DNA from: Bradyrhizobium sp. Arg816
GTDB taxonomy: Bacteria; Pseudomonadota; Alphaproteobacteria; Rhizobiales; Xanthobacteraceae
Reading direction: 5' to 3'
Length of the DNA stretch: 64,000 nt
Assembly (NCBI RefSeq): GCF_029989365.1
Contig: NZ_JAPRAQ010000029.1
Location: forward strand, 1-64,000
The position numbers and the translations under genes are program-made. This document shows, in pieces, positions 53,827 to 62,887 of the stretch. Under the pieces are notes generated by a model that was not told the DNA's origin, searched no databases, and saw only the letters and a list, made by a program, of their open reading frames with translations. Within the stretch, counting starts at the first letter, position 1, and each line of letters starts with the position of its first letter.

Positions 53827-55079
53827 CCATTCAATCCACGCTCGCTCAGCGCAGCATTTTCCATGGCTGGTTCGTCGTCGCGGCGGCATTTGCCGTCATG
53901 TTCGTCGGCTTCGGCTCCGCCTACACGTTCAGCGCATTTCTGGAGCCGCTCCAGCGCGATTTCGGCGCCTCGCGCGGTTCGATCTCGCTCGTGTTTTCGA
54001 TTGCGGGCTTTCTGTACTTCGCGCTCGGGCTCGTCAGCGGTCCGCTCGCCGACCGGCTCGGCTCGCGTCCGCTGGCCATAGCCGGCATGATCCTGATCGC
54101 GGTCGGACTTGCGGCGGCGAGCGCGGCACGTTCCCTTGTCGAGGTCTATCTAGCCTACGGGCTGGGCGTCGGCCTCGGCCTCGGCTGCGCCTATGTTCCC
54201 GCGATCGGCGCGGTGCAACGCTGGTTCGTCAAGCGCCGCGGCTTCGCCTCCGGGCTCGCGGTGAGCGGCATCGGGCTCGGTACGCTGGCGATGCCGCCGC
54301 TCGCCTCATTGTTGATCGCATCGGTGGGCTGGCGCGGCGCCTATCTGGTGCTGGGCGTGATCGCACTGGCGCTGGGCGGCGGAGCGTCGCTGCTGATCGA
54401 GAACGATCCGAAGCACCGCGGCCTCGGACCCGACGGCGATCCGCCTCGCGAGGCCGCGGGCGCAAGCAATGCCGGCGGCGCTTCGGTGCGCGATGCTGTC
54501 CGGTCGACGCGGTTTGTCGCCCTCTACGTGTCGTGTCTGGTCTGCTCGTTCGGCGCCTTCGTCCCGTTCGTCCATCTCGTGCCTTACGCGCGCGACCACG
54601 GGGTCGCGGCGTCCTCTGCGGTGCTGCTGCTCGGCGTGATCGGGGCCGGCAGCACCGCAGGCCGCTTCTTTCTCGGCGCGCTCGCCGACCGGATGGGCCG
54701 CGATCGCTCGCTCATCATGGTCCTGGTCGGAATGGCGTTCGCGATGGCGATCTGGGCCGTCGCCGACGATGTTTGGACCCTCGCCGCTTTTGCCTTCGTC
54801 TACGGCGTGTTCTACGGCGGCTGGGTCGCGGTGCTGCCCGCTGTGGTCATGGACTATTTTGGCGGACGCAACGTCAGCGGCATCATCGGCATTCTCTACA
54901 CCAGCGTGGCGTTCGGAACGCTGGTTGGCCCGAGCGCGGCCGGCTTCGCCTATGACGTCAACCACAGCTATACGTTGCCGATCCTGATCAGCGCCGCCGC
55001 GAACGTCGTCGCGGCGCTGATCGTGATGACGATACTGGCGCGCAGCGGAGCTCGCGCGATCAGCGCAGCGAAGAGCTGA
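53823..55079 (+). CDS. MFS transporter, OFA/MCT-like
   Basis: 418 residues with 12 predicted helices. The start is TTG in TTGA, overlapping the amidase stop. FHGWFVVAAAFAVMFVGFGSAYTFSAFLEPL and GLVSGPLADRLGSRPL resemble the oxalate/monocarboxylate (OFA) subfamily, with a second half (RSLIMVLVGMAFAMAIWAVADD) of the same type. It may import the amide or export its acid product. The stop overlaps the 3' end of the convergent Flp gene by 20 bases. Confidence 0.88.
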   Translation: MTIQSTLAQRSIFHGWFVVAAAFAVMFVGFGSAYTFSAFLEPLQRDFGASRGSISLVFSIAGFLYFALGLVSGPLADRLGSRPLAIAGMILIAVGLAAASAARSLVEVYLAYGLGVGLGLGCAYVPAIGAVQRWFVKRRGFASGLAVSGIGLGTLAMPPLASLLIASVGWRGAYLVLGVIALALGGGASLLIENDPKHRGLGPDGDPPREAAGASNAGGASVRDAVRSTRFVALYVSCLVCSFGAFVPFVHLVPYARDHGVAASSAVLLLGVIGAGSTAGRFFLGALADRMGRDRSLIMVLVGMAFAMAIWAVADDVWTLAAFAFVYGVFYGGWVAVLPAVVMDYFGGRNVSGIIGILYTSVAFGTLVGPSAAGFAYDVNHSYTLPILISAAANVVAALIVMTILARSGARAISAAKS

Positions 55080-55224
55080 TCGACCCGAATTTGGCGTTGA
55101 GCTTGGAGCCCATGCCGTTCACGACGGAAATGATGGCCAGCGCGATGCCGGCGGCAATCAGGCCGTATTCGATCGCGGTTGCACCACGCTCGTCGGCGAG
55201 GAAGCTCTTCAAGGTGTTTGTCAT
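55060..55224 (-). CDS. Flp/Fap-type pilin
   Basis: A 54-residue precursor from the ATG at 55224, behind GAGAGGA. The Flp signature is DERGATAIEYGLIAAGIALAII: a prepilin peptidase would cut at the Gly-Ala boundary (DERG/ATAIEY). The C-terminus is short (NGMGSKLNAKFGS...), as in Tad pilins. No tad/cpa genes are in the window, so it is an isolated pilin gene. Its 3' end overlaps the convergent MFS gene by 20 bases. Confidence 0.92.
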   Translation of the reverse strand: MTNTLKSFLADERGATAIEYGLIAAGIALAIISVVNGMGSKLNAKFGSISSSLR

Positions 55225-55484
55225 CGTCCAGTCCTCTCTGTGTCGTTGGCAGGCATGTTCGCAAATCACGTGCCAATGCCGACGTGTGGATCGCCAACAT
55301 CTTAGATGGTTAAGCCTTGGTTGACCGTGGCACGACCGGCAGGAATTGACCGGCATCGCGAGAGCTTCCGGCAATTCCTGCACGTCTTGCGTCGCGCGCA
55401 TCGATTGCTTTTGTACACGGCCGTTCATGTCGCATTAACCGCGCTTCCTAACTCCGCCTCCACACCGTTTCCGTAAACCAACGG

Positions 55485-58268
55485 ATGTTCTCGGGATCAA
55501 GACTCGATCCTGACGTGTGCGCGGCAACGATCGACAAGATGACGAAATACGGCAGTCGCCTCTTTGACCAGGTCTTCGTGCGCAGCGGACCGATCCGCTG
55601 GCTGGTGGTGGGCGGCACGCTGCTGATCGCGGCCATCGCCATTGGCTCGGTCCTGATGGCGCAGAATTTCCGAGAGCGTGCGCTGCGCAACAGCGGGCGC
55701 GAGCTGGAAAACACCGTCCTGCTGCTCGCTCATCATTTCGATCAGCAGTTGCAGGATTTCGCGGTCATCCAGAAGGATTTCGTCGACCACGTCCGCGCAA
55801 CCGGCATCGCAAGCGCAGAGGACTATCGCAAACGCCTCTCCGGCCAGGACGTCCACCGGATGCTGCGCTCGAAGATCGAGGCGCTGCCCTACATGGGCGG
55901 CGTCAACATCATCGATGCCGAAGGCAATCTGATCAACTCCTCGACGGCGTGGCCGGCCCCCAAAGTGAACGTCGCCGATCGCGCCTATTTTCGCACTTTC
56001 AAATACGATCCTTACTCGCCGAACGTGCTGATCGAGCCGGTGCACAGCCGCGTCTCCGGCGCCTGGACCATTCTGATCGTGCGCAAGATCGTGGGACCGA
56101 ACGGCGAGTTCATGGGCGTGGTCGGACGCGGCATCGAACCGGCCAATTTCGAGAAGTTCTTTGCCTCCGTCGTGCTCGGCGAAGGCGCCTCGATCTCGAT
56201 GCTGCATCGCGACGGCACGCTGCTCGCTCGCTATCCCCATTCCAGCGAGCAGATGGGCAGGAATTTCAAGACCGGCCCGTTCGAGCAGCAGAGGATCTTC
56301 GGGCTCGATCACTTCGCCGGCCGCATCATGAGCCCCGTCGATGGAGAAGACCGGCTGATCTCCTCGCGCGCCCTGCCCCACTTCCCGATCCTGATGATGG
56401 CCACCACGACGCGCGCGGCGGCGCTGACCGACTGGCGCGAGCAGATCGGCATCCTGATCTCGGTTGCGGGCGCCTCCGCGCTCGCCATCGCGGGCGTGCT
56501 GATCGCGATCGTGCGCAAGCTGCTGGAGCAGCACCGCGCCTCCCGCGAGCGGCTGACGCTGGAGAAGCAGCGCCTCGACCGCGCCGTCAACAACATGACG
56601 CAGGGCCTGCTGCTGTTCGACGCCGAGCGGCGGCTGGTGATCTGCAACCAGCGCTACATCGAGATGTACGGCCTGTCAGCTGAGGTGGTGAAGCCCGGCT
56701 CCAGCTTCCACGACATCATTGTCCACCGCAAGGCGACCGGCTCGTTCAGTGGCGACATCGGCGACTATGTCGTCCGTGTGCTGCGCGACATCCATGTGCG
56801 TAACTCCATGGTGGTCGACACCTCCGACGGGCGCTCGATCCACATCCTCAACGAGCCGCTCGCGGACGGCGGCTGGGTGGCGACCCACGAAGACATCACC
56901 GAGCGCCGGCGCATCGAGGAGCGGATCACCCACCTCGCCCACTACGACGCGCTGACCGACCTGCCCAACCGCACCATGTTCCACGAGCATCTGCGCGCGG
57001 AGCTCGCCGCCATCGCCGAAGGCGAAGAGATCGCGGTGCACTACATCGACATCGACGAGTTCAAGGGCGTCAACGACGCGCTCGGCCATCTCGTCGGCGA
57101 CGAGCTGTTGAAATCGATCGCGACGAGCCTCAGCCAATGCGCAGGTCCTGCGGACTTCGTAGCGCGGCTCGGCGGCGACGAATTCGCCATCGTACAGAGC
57201 GCGGTGACGTCGCTGGAGCAGATCAACGAGCTCGTCGCGCGGATCTTCCAGGCCATCCGCGCGCCGTTCGACTGCATGGGCCATCATCTCACCACGGACG
57301 CCAGTATCGGCATCGCGCTGGCGCCACGACACGGCACCGCGCTGGACCAAATCCTGAAGAACGCGGACATGGCGATGTATGCCGCCAAGGCCGCCGGACG
57401 CCGCACCTATCGCTTCTTCGAGCCGGAGATGGACGCCAAGGTCCGCGAGCGGCGGCAGCTCGAGATCGATCTGCGCCACGCCATCGCCCAAGGCGGGCTC
57501 GAAGGCGGGCTCGAGGTCTACTACCAGCCCTGCCTCGCCCTGAAGGACGACCGCATCACCGGCTGCGAGGCGCTGGTGCGCTGGCGCCATCCCGAGCGCG
57601 GCATGGTCTCGCCGGCCGAGTTCATCCCGATCGCCGAAGACACCGGCCTGATCAACGAGATCGGCGAATGGGTGCTGGCCACGGCCTGCCGCGATGCCGC
57701 CAACTGGCCCGACGACATCCGCCTCGCCGTCAACGTCTCGCCGGTGCAGTTCAAGAGCGGCACGCTGGCACTGAAGATCATGGCGGCCCTTGCCGCCTCA
57801 AATTTGCCGGCGAGCCGGCTCGAGCTCGAGATCACCGAGGCCGTGCTGATCCGTGACGACGACACCGCGCTTGCGATCCTGCATCAGCTCCGCGCCATCG
57901 GCGTGCGGATCGCGCTCGACGATTTCGGCACCGGCTACTCCTCGCTGAGCTATCTGCACCGCTTCCCGTTCGACAAGATCAAGATCGACCGCTGCTTCGT
58001 CAGCGACATCGCCGGTCCCGACGGCTCCGCCAGCATCGTGCAGGCCGTCGTCAACCTAGCTGCCGCCCGCCGCATGACCACCACGGCCGAGGGCGTCGAG
58101 ACCGAGGAGCAGCAGCGCCTGCTCCGTGCGCTCGGCTGCTCCGAGATGCAGGGCTATCTGTTCAGTGCCGCAAAACCGGCCGACAAGGTGCTGGAGCTGT
58201 TCGCGCTGCACCGCAGCCGCCTCGCCCAGCGCGGCGGCGAGGAAGGCCGGCGCCGCGAGGCAAGCTAA
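55485..58268 (+). CDS. Cache-PAS-GGDEF-EAL protein (c-di-GMP synthase/phosphodiesterase)
   Basis: 927 residues if it starts at 55485; the ATG at 55539 (MTKYGSRLFD) is an alternative. A transmembrane helix (about 39-58) is followed by a periplasmic Cache-type sensor (about 70-310), a second helix (320-343), a PAS domain (365-475), a GGDEF domain with the intact GGDEF motif (563-567) and the RLGGDEFA context, and an EAL domain with intact EAL (695-697, CEALVRWRHPERG) and DDFGTGYSS. Both catalytic motifs look intact, so it may make and/or degrade c-di-GMP. Neighbour genes give no target. Confidence 0.93.
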   Translation: MFSGSRLDPDVCAATIDKMTKYGSRLFDQVFVRSGPIRWLVVGGTLLIAAIAIGSVLMAQNFRERALRNSGRELENTVLLLAHHFDQQLQDFAVIQKDFVDHVRATGIASAEDYRKRLSGQDVHRMLRSKIEALPYMGGVNIIDAEGNLINSSTAWPAPKVNVADRAYFRTFKYDPYSPNVLIEPVHSRVSGAWTILIVRKIVGPNGEFMGVVGRGIEPANFEKFFASVVLGEGASISMLHRDGTLLARYPHSSEQMGRNFKTGPFEQQRIFGLDHFAGRIMSPVDGEDRLISSRALPHFPILMMATTTRAAALTDWREQIGILISVAGASALAIAGVLIAIVRKLLEQHRASRERLTLEKQRLDRAVNNMTQGLLLFDAERRLVICNQRYIEMYGLSAEVVKPGSSFHDIIVHRKATGSFSGDIGDYVVRVLRDIHVRNSMVVDTSDGRSIHILNEPLADGGWVATHEDITERRRIEERITHLAHYDALTDLPNRTMFHEHLRAELAAIAEGEEIAVHYIDIDEFKGVNDALGHLVGDELLKSIATSLSQCAGPADFVARLGGDEFAIVQSAVTSLEQINELVARIFQAIRAPFDCMGHHLTTDASIGIALAPRHGTALDQILKNADMAMYAAKAAGRRTYRFFEPEMDAKVRERRQLEIDLRHAIAQGGLEGGLEVYYQPCLALKDDRITGCEALVRWRHPERGMVSPAEFIPIAEDTGLINEIGEWVLATACRDAANWPDDIRLAVNVSPVQFKSGTLALKIMAALAASNLPASRLELEITEAVLIRDDDTALAILHQLRAIGVRIALDDFGTGYSSLSYLHRFPFDKIKIDRCFVSDIAGPDGSASIVQAVVNLAAARRMTTTAEGVETEEQQRLLRALGCSEMQGYLFSAAKPADKVLELFALHRSRLAQRGGEEGRRREAS

Positions 58269-58315
58269 TTAGGGCGGTCTTCCCAACAATTGGAAGCGTC
58301 ACCGCACGAATTCAC

Positions 58316-58339
58316 CCGGGAGCGGTCATCCGCTCCCGG
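58316..58339. terminator. Bidirectional hairpin between convergent genes
   Basis: CCGGGAGCGG-TCAT-CCGCTCCCGG is a perfect 10-bp stem with a 4-base loop, between the c-di-GMP gene stop (58268) and the ctpA stop (58364). No T-run is seen on either strand. Confidence 0.55.
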
Positions 58340-58363
58340 ACAATATCCGGACGTCGTAGGGCT

Positions 58364-59701
58364 TTAGTTCGGCACCGCTGCCTTCGGCGCGGGCTTGGCG
58401 GCGACCGCATTCGCGGTCTGGCCGTGCAGGAAGTCGTAGGCCGTATGCAGGGCCTTGTCGTCCTTCTCTTCCGGCGGGACGTAGGACTGCGATCCGGTCT
58501 GCTCGGTGCCGTCAGCAGCCTGCAGATGGCCGCGCATCTGGGACTCCGCCATGGTGTCCATCCGGCCCTTCAGCTCCGGCGGAATATCCTGGAGGATCTC
58601 GATATCGGGCGCGATGCCCTGGGCCTGGATCGAACGGCCCGACGGCGTGTAGTAGCGCGCCGTGGTCAGCGCCAGCGCGCCGTTGCCGGCGCCGAGCGGA
58701 ATGATGGTCTGCACCGATCCTTTGCCGAACGAGCGCGTGCCGATGATCGTGGCACGCTTATGATCATGCAGCGCGCCAGCCACGATCTCCGAGGCCGAGG
58801 CCGAGCCGCCGTTGACCAGCACGACCAGCGGCTTGCCCTTGGTGAGATCGCCGCCATGCGCAGTGAAGCGCTGGGTTTCCTCCGGATTGCGGCCGCGGGT
58901 CGAGACGACCTCGCCGCGCTGAAGGAAAGCGCTCGACACCGAGACGGCCTGGTCGAGTAAGCCGCCCGGATTGTTGCGCAGGTCCATCACGTAGCCGACC
59001 AGCTTCTCCGGCGGGACCTCCTTGGAGATCGACGCGATCGCCTTCTTCAGGCCGTCGGTGGTCTGCTCGTTGAACGAGGTGACGCGGATATAGCCGATGT
59101 CGCCGTTCTCGACGTGGAAGCGCACCGGACGCACATGGATGATCTCGCGCTTGATCGCGACGTCGAGCGGGGCGTCGGCTCCCTTGCGCACGATGGTGAG
59201 CTTGGTCTGGGTATCGACCGGCCCCTTCATCTTGTTGACGGCCTGCTCGAGCGTCATGCCCTGCACGGCATCGCCGTCGATCTTGCTGATGAGGTCGCCG
59301 GACATGATGCCGGCCTTGGACGCCGGCGTGTCGTCGATCGGCGAGACGACCTTGACCAGGCCGTCCTCCATCGTGACCTCGATGCCGAGCCCGCCGAACT
59401 CGCCGGAGGTGGTCTCCTGCATCTCGGTCCAGGCCTTGTCGTTCATGTAGCGTGAATGCGGATCGAGCGAGGTCACCATGCCGGTGATCGCGCCCTCGAT
59501 CAGCTTGGAATTGTCGGGCTTCTCGACATAGCTCGCCTTCACCCGCTCGAACACTTCGCCGAACAGATTGAGCCGGGAATAGGCATCATCCGCGCTCGCT
59601 GCCGCCCGCGCCGCCCATACTCCGCCGTGCGGGCTGGCAACCAGAAGGGTCAGACACGCTCCCGTGAGTGCGCCCAGGGGGAACAGCAGATTTTTCCGCA
59701 T
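58364..59701 (-). CDS. ctpA: Carboxy-terminal processing protease (S41 family)
   Basis: 445 residues from the ATG at 59701 (MRKNLLFPLGALTGACLTLLV), which opens a signal or anchor sequence; an in-frame ATG at 59782 adds 27 residues. A PDZ domain lies at about 100-185 (EFGGLGIEVTMEDGLVKVV, PASKAGIMSGDLISKIDG). The S41 domain has YGYIRV-like IGYIRVTSF, LRNNPGGLLD and the Ser in NGGSASASEIVAGAL, with Lys in GTRSFGKGSVQT. It is a periplasmic protease of the CtpA type, acting on exported proteins and cell-wall enzymes. Confidence 0.94.
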   Translation of the reverse strand: MRKNLLFPLGALTGACLTLLVASPHGGVWAARAAASADDAYSRLNLFGEVFERVKASYVEKPDNSKLIEGAITGMVTSLDPHSRYMNDKAWTEMQETTSGEFGGLGIEVTMEDGLVKVVSPIDDTPASKAGIMSGDLISKIDGDAVQGMTLEQAVNKMKGPVDTQTKLTIVRKGADAPLDVAIKREIIHVRPVRFHVENGDIGYIRVTSFNEQTTDGLKKAIASISKEVPPEKLVGYVMDLRNNPGGLLDQAVSVSSAFLQRGEVVSTRGRNPEETQRFTAHGGDLTKGKPLVVLVNGGSASASEIVAGALHDHKRATIIGTRSFGKGSVQTIIPLGAGNGALALTTARYYTPSGRSIQAQGIAPDIEILQDIPPELKGRMDTMAESQMRGHLQAADGTEQTGSQSYVPPEEKDDKALHTAYDFLHGQTANAVAAKPAPKAAVPN

Positions 59702-60006
59702 GGATAGGCTTGCCTTCTTGCTTGGAGCTTTGCTTGGGGCTTGGGAGGCGCCATGCAAATGGCGATCCAGCCCGCTGTTCACAATACCATTCTGGTTTCT
59801 TCAAGGCCGGGACGCCACGCCGGCGGGTACACCGTAAAAATCCCTTCGCCCGGGCCTAAACTTTTGGCAACGTTCCGACCGTTTCGCGCAAGGCCGGAAT
59901 CGGCCGGCCGGCCCACGCCTCGCAGCTATGCGATTTTAGGATGGTTTTGGAGGGCTGGACACGATAGGCGATGACAATAAGGCTTCAAATTCTCGGGAGG
60001 ACAACC
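59702..60006. other. Divergent intergenic region, no gene seen
   Basis: About 305 bases between ctpA (minus) and the alpha-hydroxyacid dehydrogenase gene (plus). It contains the possible N-terminal extension of ctpA at its left and a GGCCGGCCGGCC-type GC patch near 59905. No clear promoter pair was recognised. Confidence 0.45.
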
Positions 60007-61140
60007 ATGAACGACGCGCCCCGCATCCGGCCGGAACGGAACGTCGAACTCGGCGCCAGCGCCGAGCCATTCCAGAACCTGCACGAATTCATCCGCAAGG
60101 CGCGCGCCAACCTCAACCAGAACGCCTGGGACTATATCGTCGGCGCCGCCGAGACCGAGACCACGATGCGCCGCAACCGCATGGCGCTCGACGAGATCGC
60201 CTTCAGGCCGCGCGTGCTGCGCGACGTCCGCGAGGTCGATGGCTCGGTCGAGCTGTTCGGGCGCAGGATGCGGCTACCGGTGGTGCTCGCCCCTGTCGGC
60301 GCACTGGAGATCTTCGATCCTGATGGCGCGGCGAGCGTCGCCCGCGCCTGCGGCACCTTTGGCGCGGCGCATATGCTGAGCTCGGTGTCCGAGCCCGGCC
60401 TGGAGAAGACCGCCGAGGCCGCTCCTGATGCGCTGCGGCTCTATCAACTCTACGTGCGCGGTGATGACGACTTCGTCGCCGATGTCGTCAGCCGGAGCGA
60501 GAAGAACGCCTACGCCGCGTTCTGCCTGACCGTTGATACCGCCCATTACAGCCGTCGCGAACGTGACATTGCCAAGCGCTATGTTCGCGAGAGCCGCCTG
60601 CGCGCCACCGGCGGCGATTATCAGAAGGGCCTGGAGTGGCGGACCGTGAAGATGATCAAGGACAAGTTCAAGATCCCGCTCATCCTGAAGGGCATCGCCA
60701 CCGCCGAGGACGCCCAGATCGCGGTCGATCACGGCGTCGAGTGGATCTACGTCTCCAACCATGGCGGCCGCCAGCTCGATCACGGCCGCGGCGCCATGCA
60801 TGTGCTGCCCGAGATCGTCGAGGCCGTGAAGGGACGCGCCAAGATCATGGTCGACGGCGGCTTCTGCCGCGGCACCGACATCGTCAAGGCGATCGCGGCG
60901 GGCGCGGACATGGTCGGCATCGGCCGGCTGCAATGCTGGGCATTGGCGGCGGCCGGCGAAGCCGGCGTGAGGCGAATGCTGGAGCTGCTCGAGGACGAGG
61001 TGCTGCGCTGCCTCGGCCTCTTGGGCGCCACCTCGTTCGCCGAGGTCAACAAGTCCTGCCTGCACCAGGCGACCGCAACGAATGCGCCGAGCGTGTTCAG
61101 CGCGTTCCCGCTGTTCGACCACGACCCCTATCGATATTGA
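60007..61140 (+). CDS. FMN-dependent alpha-hydroxyacid dehydrogenase (lldD-like)
   Basis: 377 residues from the ATG at 60007, with GGGAGGA just upstream; an earlier in-frame start at 59971 is less likely. This FMN TIM-barrel oxidises L-2-hydroxyacids. The catalytic His and nearby Arg are in SNHGGRQLDHG, and LPVVLAPVGALEIF, KIPLILKGI and GRAKIMVDGGFCRGTDIVKA carry FMN contacts. It is of the soluble or peripheral lactate/mandelate/glycolate type; the substrate cannot be set. The HAD phosphatase gene follows by 13 bases. Confidence 0.9.
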   Translation: MNDAPRIRPERNVELGASAEPFQNLHEFIRKARANLNQNAWDYIVGAAETETTMRRNRMALDEIAFRPRVLRDVREVDGSVELFGRRMRLPVVLAPVGALEIFDPDGAASVARACGTFGAAHMLSSVSEPGLEKTAEAAPDALRLYQLYVRGDDDFVADVVSRSEKNAYAAFCLTVDTAHYSRRERDIAKRYVRESRLRATGGDYQKGLEWRTVKMIKDKFKIPLILKGIATAEDAQIAVDHGVEWIYVSNHGGRQLDHGRGAMHVLPEIVEAVKGRAKIMVDGGFCRGTDIVKAIAAGADMVGIGRLQCWALAAAGEAGVRRMLELLEDEVLRCLGLLGATSFAEVNKSCLHQATATNAPSVFSAFPLFDHDPYRY

Positions 61141-61153
61141 GTGAAAGGATGCA

Positions 61154-61780
61154 ATGAGCTCGCTCTCCCCCGGCAGCGCGGACGCGCTCCTGTTCGATCT
61201 CGGGCGCGTCGTGCTCGACATCGATTTCTCCAAGGCGATCGCCTGCTGGGCGGGACATGCCGGCTGCAAGCCGGAAGCCATCGTCGCGCGCTATGTGCGG
61301 GACAGCGAAGCCTACCGGCTGCACGAGGTCGGCAAGATCAGCGACGAGGCCTATTTTGACTCGCTGCGCGTCTCGCTCGGGATCGGCATTTCGGACGCGC
61401 AGTTCCTGGAGGGCTGGAACGCGATCTTCGCCGGCGAGATGCCCGACATCGCCGAGCTGCTGCCGCGTGCGGCAAAGCAGATGCCGCTCTACGCCTTCTC
61501 CAACACCAACCGGCCGCATGTGGACCACTTCTCGAAGGAATATGCCGGCCTGCTCGGCCATTTCCGCGAGCTGTATCTGTCGTCCAGCATCGGCCTGCGC
61601 AAACCGGATGTGGAGGCCTTCGACCATGTCGTGGCCGCGATCGGCGTGCCGGCGAACCGCATCGTGTTCTTCGACGACCTTGCCGAGAACATTGAAGGAG
61701 CGCGGTCGCGCGGCCTGACCACGGTCCACGTGACCTCGCCCCGCGACGTCGGGAACGCCCTCAAGGCGCTCGGACTCTGA
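61154..61780 (+). CDS. HAD-superfamily hydrolase, YihX-like
   Basis: 208 residues. Motif I is FDLGRVVLDIDF (Asp nucleophile, with the second Asp replaced by Gly as in YihX-type glucose-1-phosphatases), motif II SNTN and motif III/IV GLRKPD...FFDDLAEN. The C1 cap region lies between about 20 and 80. Probably a phosphatase for a small sugar phosphate; substrate not identifiable. It is probably transcribed with the upstream alpha-hydroxyacid dehydrogenase gene. Confidence 0.9.
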   Translation: MSSLSPGSADALLFDLGRVVLDIDFSKAIACWAGHAGCKPEAIVARYVRDSEAYRLHEVGKISDEAYFDSLRVSLGIGISDAQFLEGWNAIFAGEMPDIAELLPRAAKQMPLYAFSNTNRPHVDHFSKEYAGLLGHFRELYLSSSIGLRKPDVEAFDHVVAAIGVPANRIVFFDDLAENIEGARSRGLTTVHVTSPRDVGNALKALGL

Positions 61781-61935
61781 TCTCTGGCCGGCAAGCCGAC
61801 GGGCCGCGAATGGAACTATTTTGCCCCGGGGCGAGGAACCAAGTCCCTTTGTGCATTTTTATACGGAGTTCCCGGAACGATTGCCCCTCTCGGGACTCAT
61901 GAGTCCGTTGGGAATTCTACATCGGATCAATCGTC

Positions 61936-62130
61936 GTGTTGGGCAAAACCTACCTCACCAAGCAGGCGTCTCTGCTGATGAAATTCGCCAGAACCACCTC
62001 GGATTCTGACCTATCCGCAAAGCTGATCAGCAAGGCCGCCGACCTGAAATCCCAGGCCGACCCGCTGCCTGACAAGGATCAGGGCCCCGCAGCGCCGGAC
62101 GTCAGTCCGTACAAGCAGCCGGGGGGCTGA
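61936..62130 (+). CDS. Small hypothetical protein
   Basis: A 64-residue frame from a GTG at 61936; an internal ATG (MKFARTTSD) is an alternative start. The core LLMKFARTTSDSDLSAKLISKAADLKSQ resembles the short helical Bradyrhizobium proteins with an A-x-x-L-x-x-x-A-A-D/x pattern. The C-terminus is Pro/Gly-rich. No ribosome site is strong, and three GGAAC motifs upstream do not match an EcfG promoter. Function unknown. Confidence 0.45.
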   Translation: MLGKTYLTKQASLLMKFARTTSDSDLSAKLISKAADLKSQADPLPDKDQGPAAPDVSPYKQPGG

Positions 62131-62133
62131 CCG

Positions 62134-62226
62134 ATGCTGGCCGTGGCTCTCGTCCTTCTCGTCCTCGCCATGGCCATCCTCGTACCGGTCTGTCTCGCCT
62201 TCTGGATCATGCCGCGGCGAACGTGA
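62134..62226 (+). CDS. Putative 30-residue membrane microprotein
   Basis: A short frame starting ATG at 62134, three bases after the previous stop and behind GGGGGG. It encodes one hydrophobic helix (LAVALVLLVLAMAILVPVCLAF) and ends IMPRRT, with positive charges on the likely cytoplasmic side. Size and form fit a small one-helix membrane protein. Expression is not shown. Confidence 0.4.
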   Translation: MLAVALVLLVLAMAILVPVCLAFWIMPRRT

Positions 62227-62232
62227 GTTCAC

Positions 62233-62526
62233 TTAGGCGTCGGAGTGTTCGCGGTCCCGCGCCGGATGCTGGATCGTAAGAATGACGACCTCGCCGGCCT
62301 CCTCGTCCAGCGTGTAATAGACCAGATAAGGGTATCGACGCGTCACCAGCTTGCGTACGCCGGCGACGTTCTGCGGTCGCCCAAGACCTGGAAAGCGAAC
62401 GAGATTCTGTAGCGATTCAAGGATTGCAGCGCGCACGCGCAATGCGCCTTGCGGGCTGTGCTCACGGACATAGTCGGCAAGGCTGATCAAATCTTGGGTC
62501 GCGCGCGGTGTGAACCGAAGCTTCAT
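62233..62526 (-). CDS. ParE/RelE-family toxin
   Basis: A 97-residue protein of the ParE fold: FTPRATQDLISLADYVREHSPQGALRVRAAI, FPGLGRPQ, RKLVTRRYPYLVYYTLD and a C-terminal VVILTIQHPARD are the standard segments. ParE toxins inhibit DNA gyrase, RelE-like ones cut mRNA; which applies here cannot be read. Its ATG overlaps the antitoxin stop (ATGA), the classic paired order antitoxin then toxin. Confidence 0.9.
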   Translation of the reverse strand: MKLRFTPRATQDLISLADYVREHSPQGALRVRAAILESLQNLVRFPGLGRPQNVAGVRKLVTRRYPYLVYYTLDEEAGEVVILTIQHPARDREHSDA

Positions 62527-62750
62527 CGCTCAAAGCGACGGAACGCAGCCTCGACCTCGGCGTCAGACGCAAACTGGCGCAAGTTGGCTTGTGCAAGCCC
62601 CTCAAGGACCGCCGCAAGATTCCCGGGGTCGATCTCCTCAGGCTCCCCTGCGTTGCCGCTCAAAGCCAGCATCGCACGCGCAATCTCGTCCTGGCTATCC
62701 GCAGGGAGCTGCCGCACGGCCTGGAGCGCTTTTTCGAGCAGTCTTGTCAT
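62523..62750 (-). CDS. Antitoxin paired with ParE-type toxin
   Basis: A 75-residue acidic protein (LLEKALQAVRQLPADSQDEIARAMLALSG ... FASDAEVEAAFRRFER). The C-terminal helix ending AEVEAAFRRF is the toxin-binding end known from antitoxins of this type. It starts at 62750 with no clear ribosome site. The pair is divergent from moeA. It lies at the right end of the block between moaC and moeA. Confidence 0.85.
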   Translation of the reverse strand: MTRLLEKALQAVRQLPADSQDEIARAMLALSGNAGEPEEIDPGNLAAVLEGLAQANLRQFASDAEVEAAFRRFER

Positions 62751-62887
62751 CGACAGAAAGATAGGCCGGGCCGCCGCCGAATGGAAGTGTGGGCTCGCGC
62801 GCCTTTGGGGAGCCCCTTTTGCTTCAGGCCCTCCGCTCGGCTAGAACCTTGCCGACCGAGTCCTTCGATTTGTTGCGGGAGTTCGCC

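Noticed and set aside
61800..61935. Possible EcfG stress promoter before the small gene at 61936
   Set aside because: Three GGAAC motifs are present but none has a GTT or CGTT element at the required 16-17 base spacing.
51666..62887. The moaC-moeA gap as an integrated genomic island
   Set aside because: No integrase, tRNA end, or direct repeats were seen at either end, so only a split in gene order is claimed.
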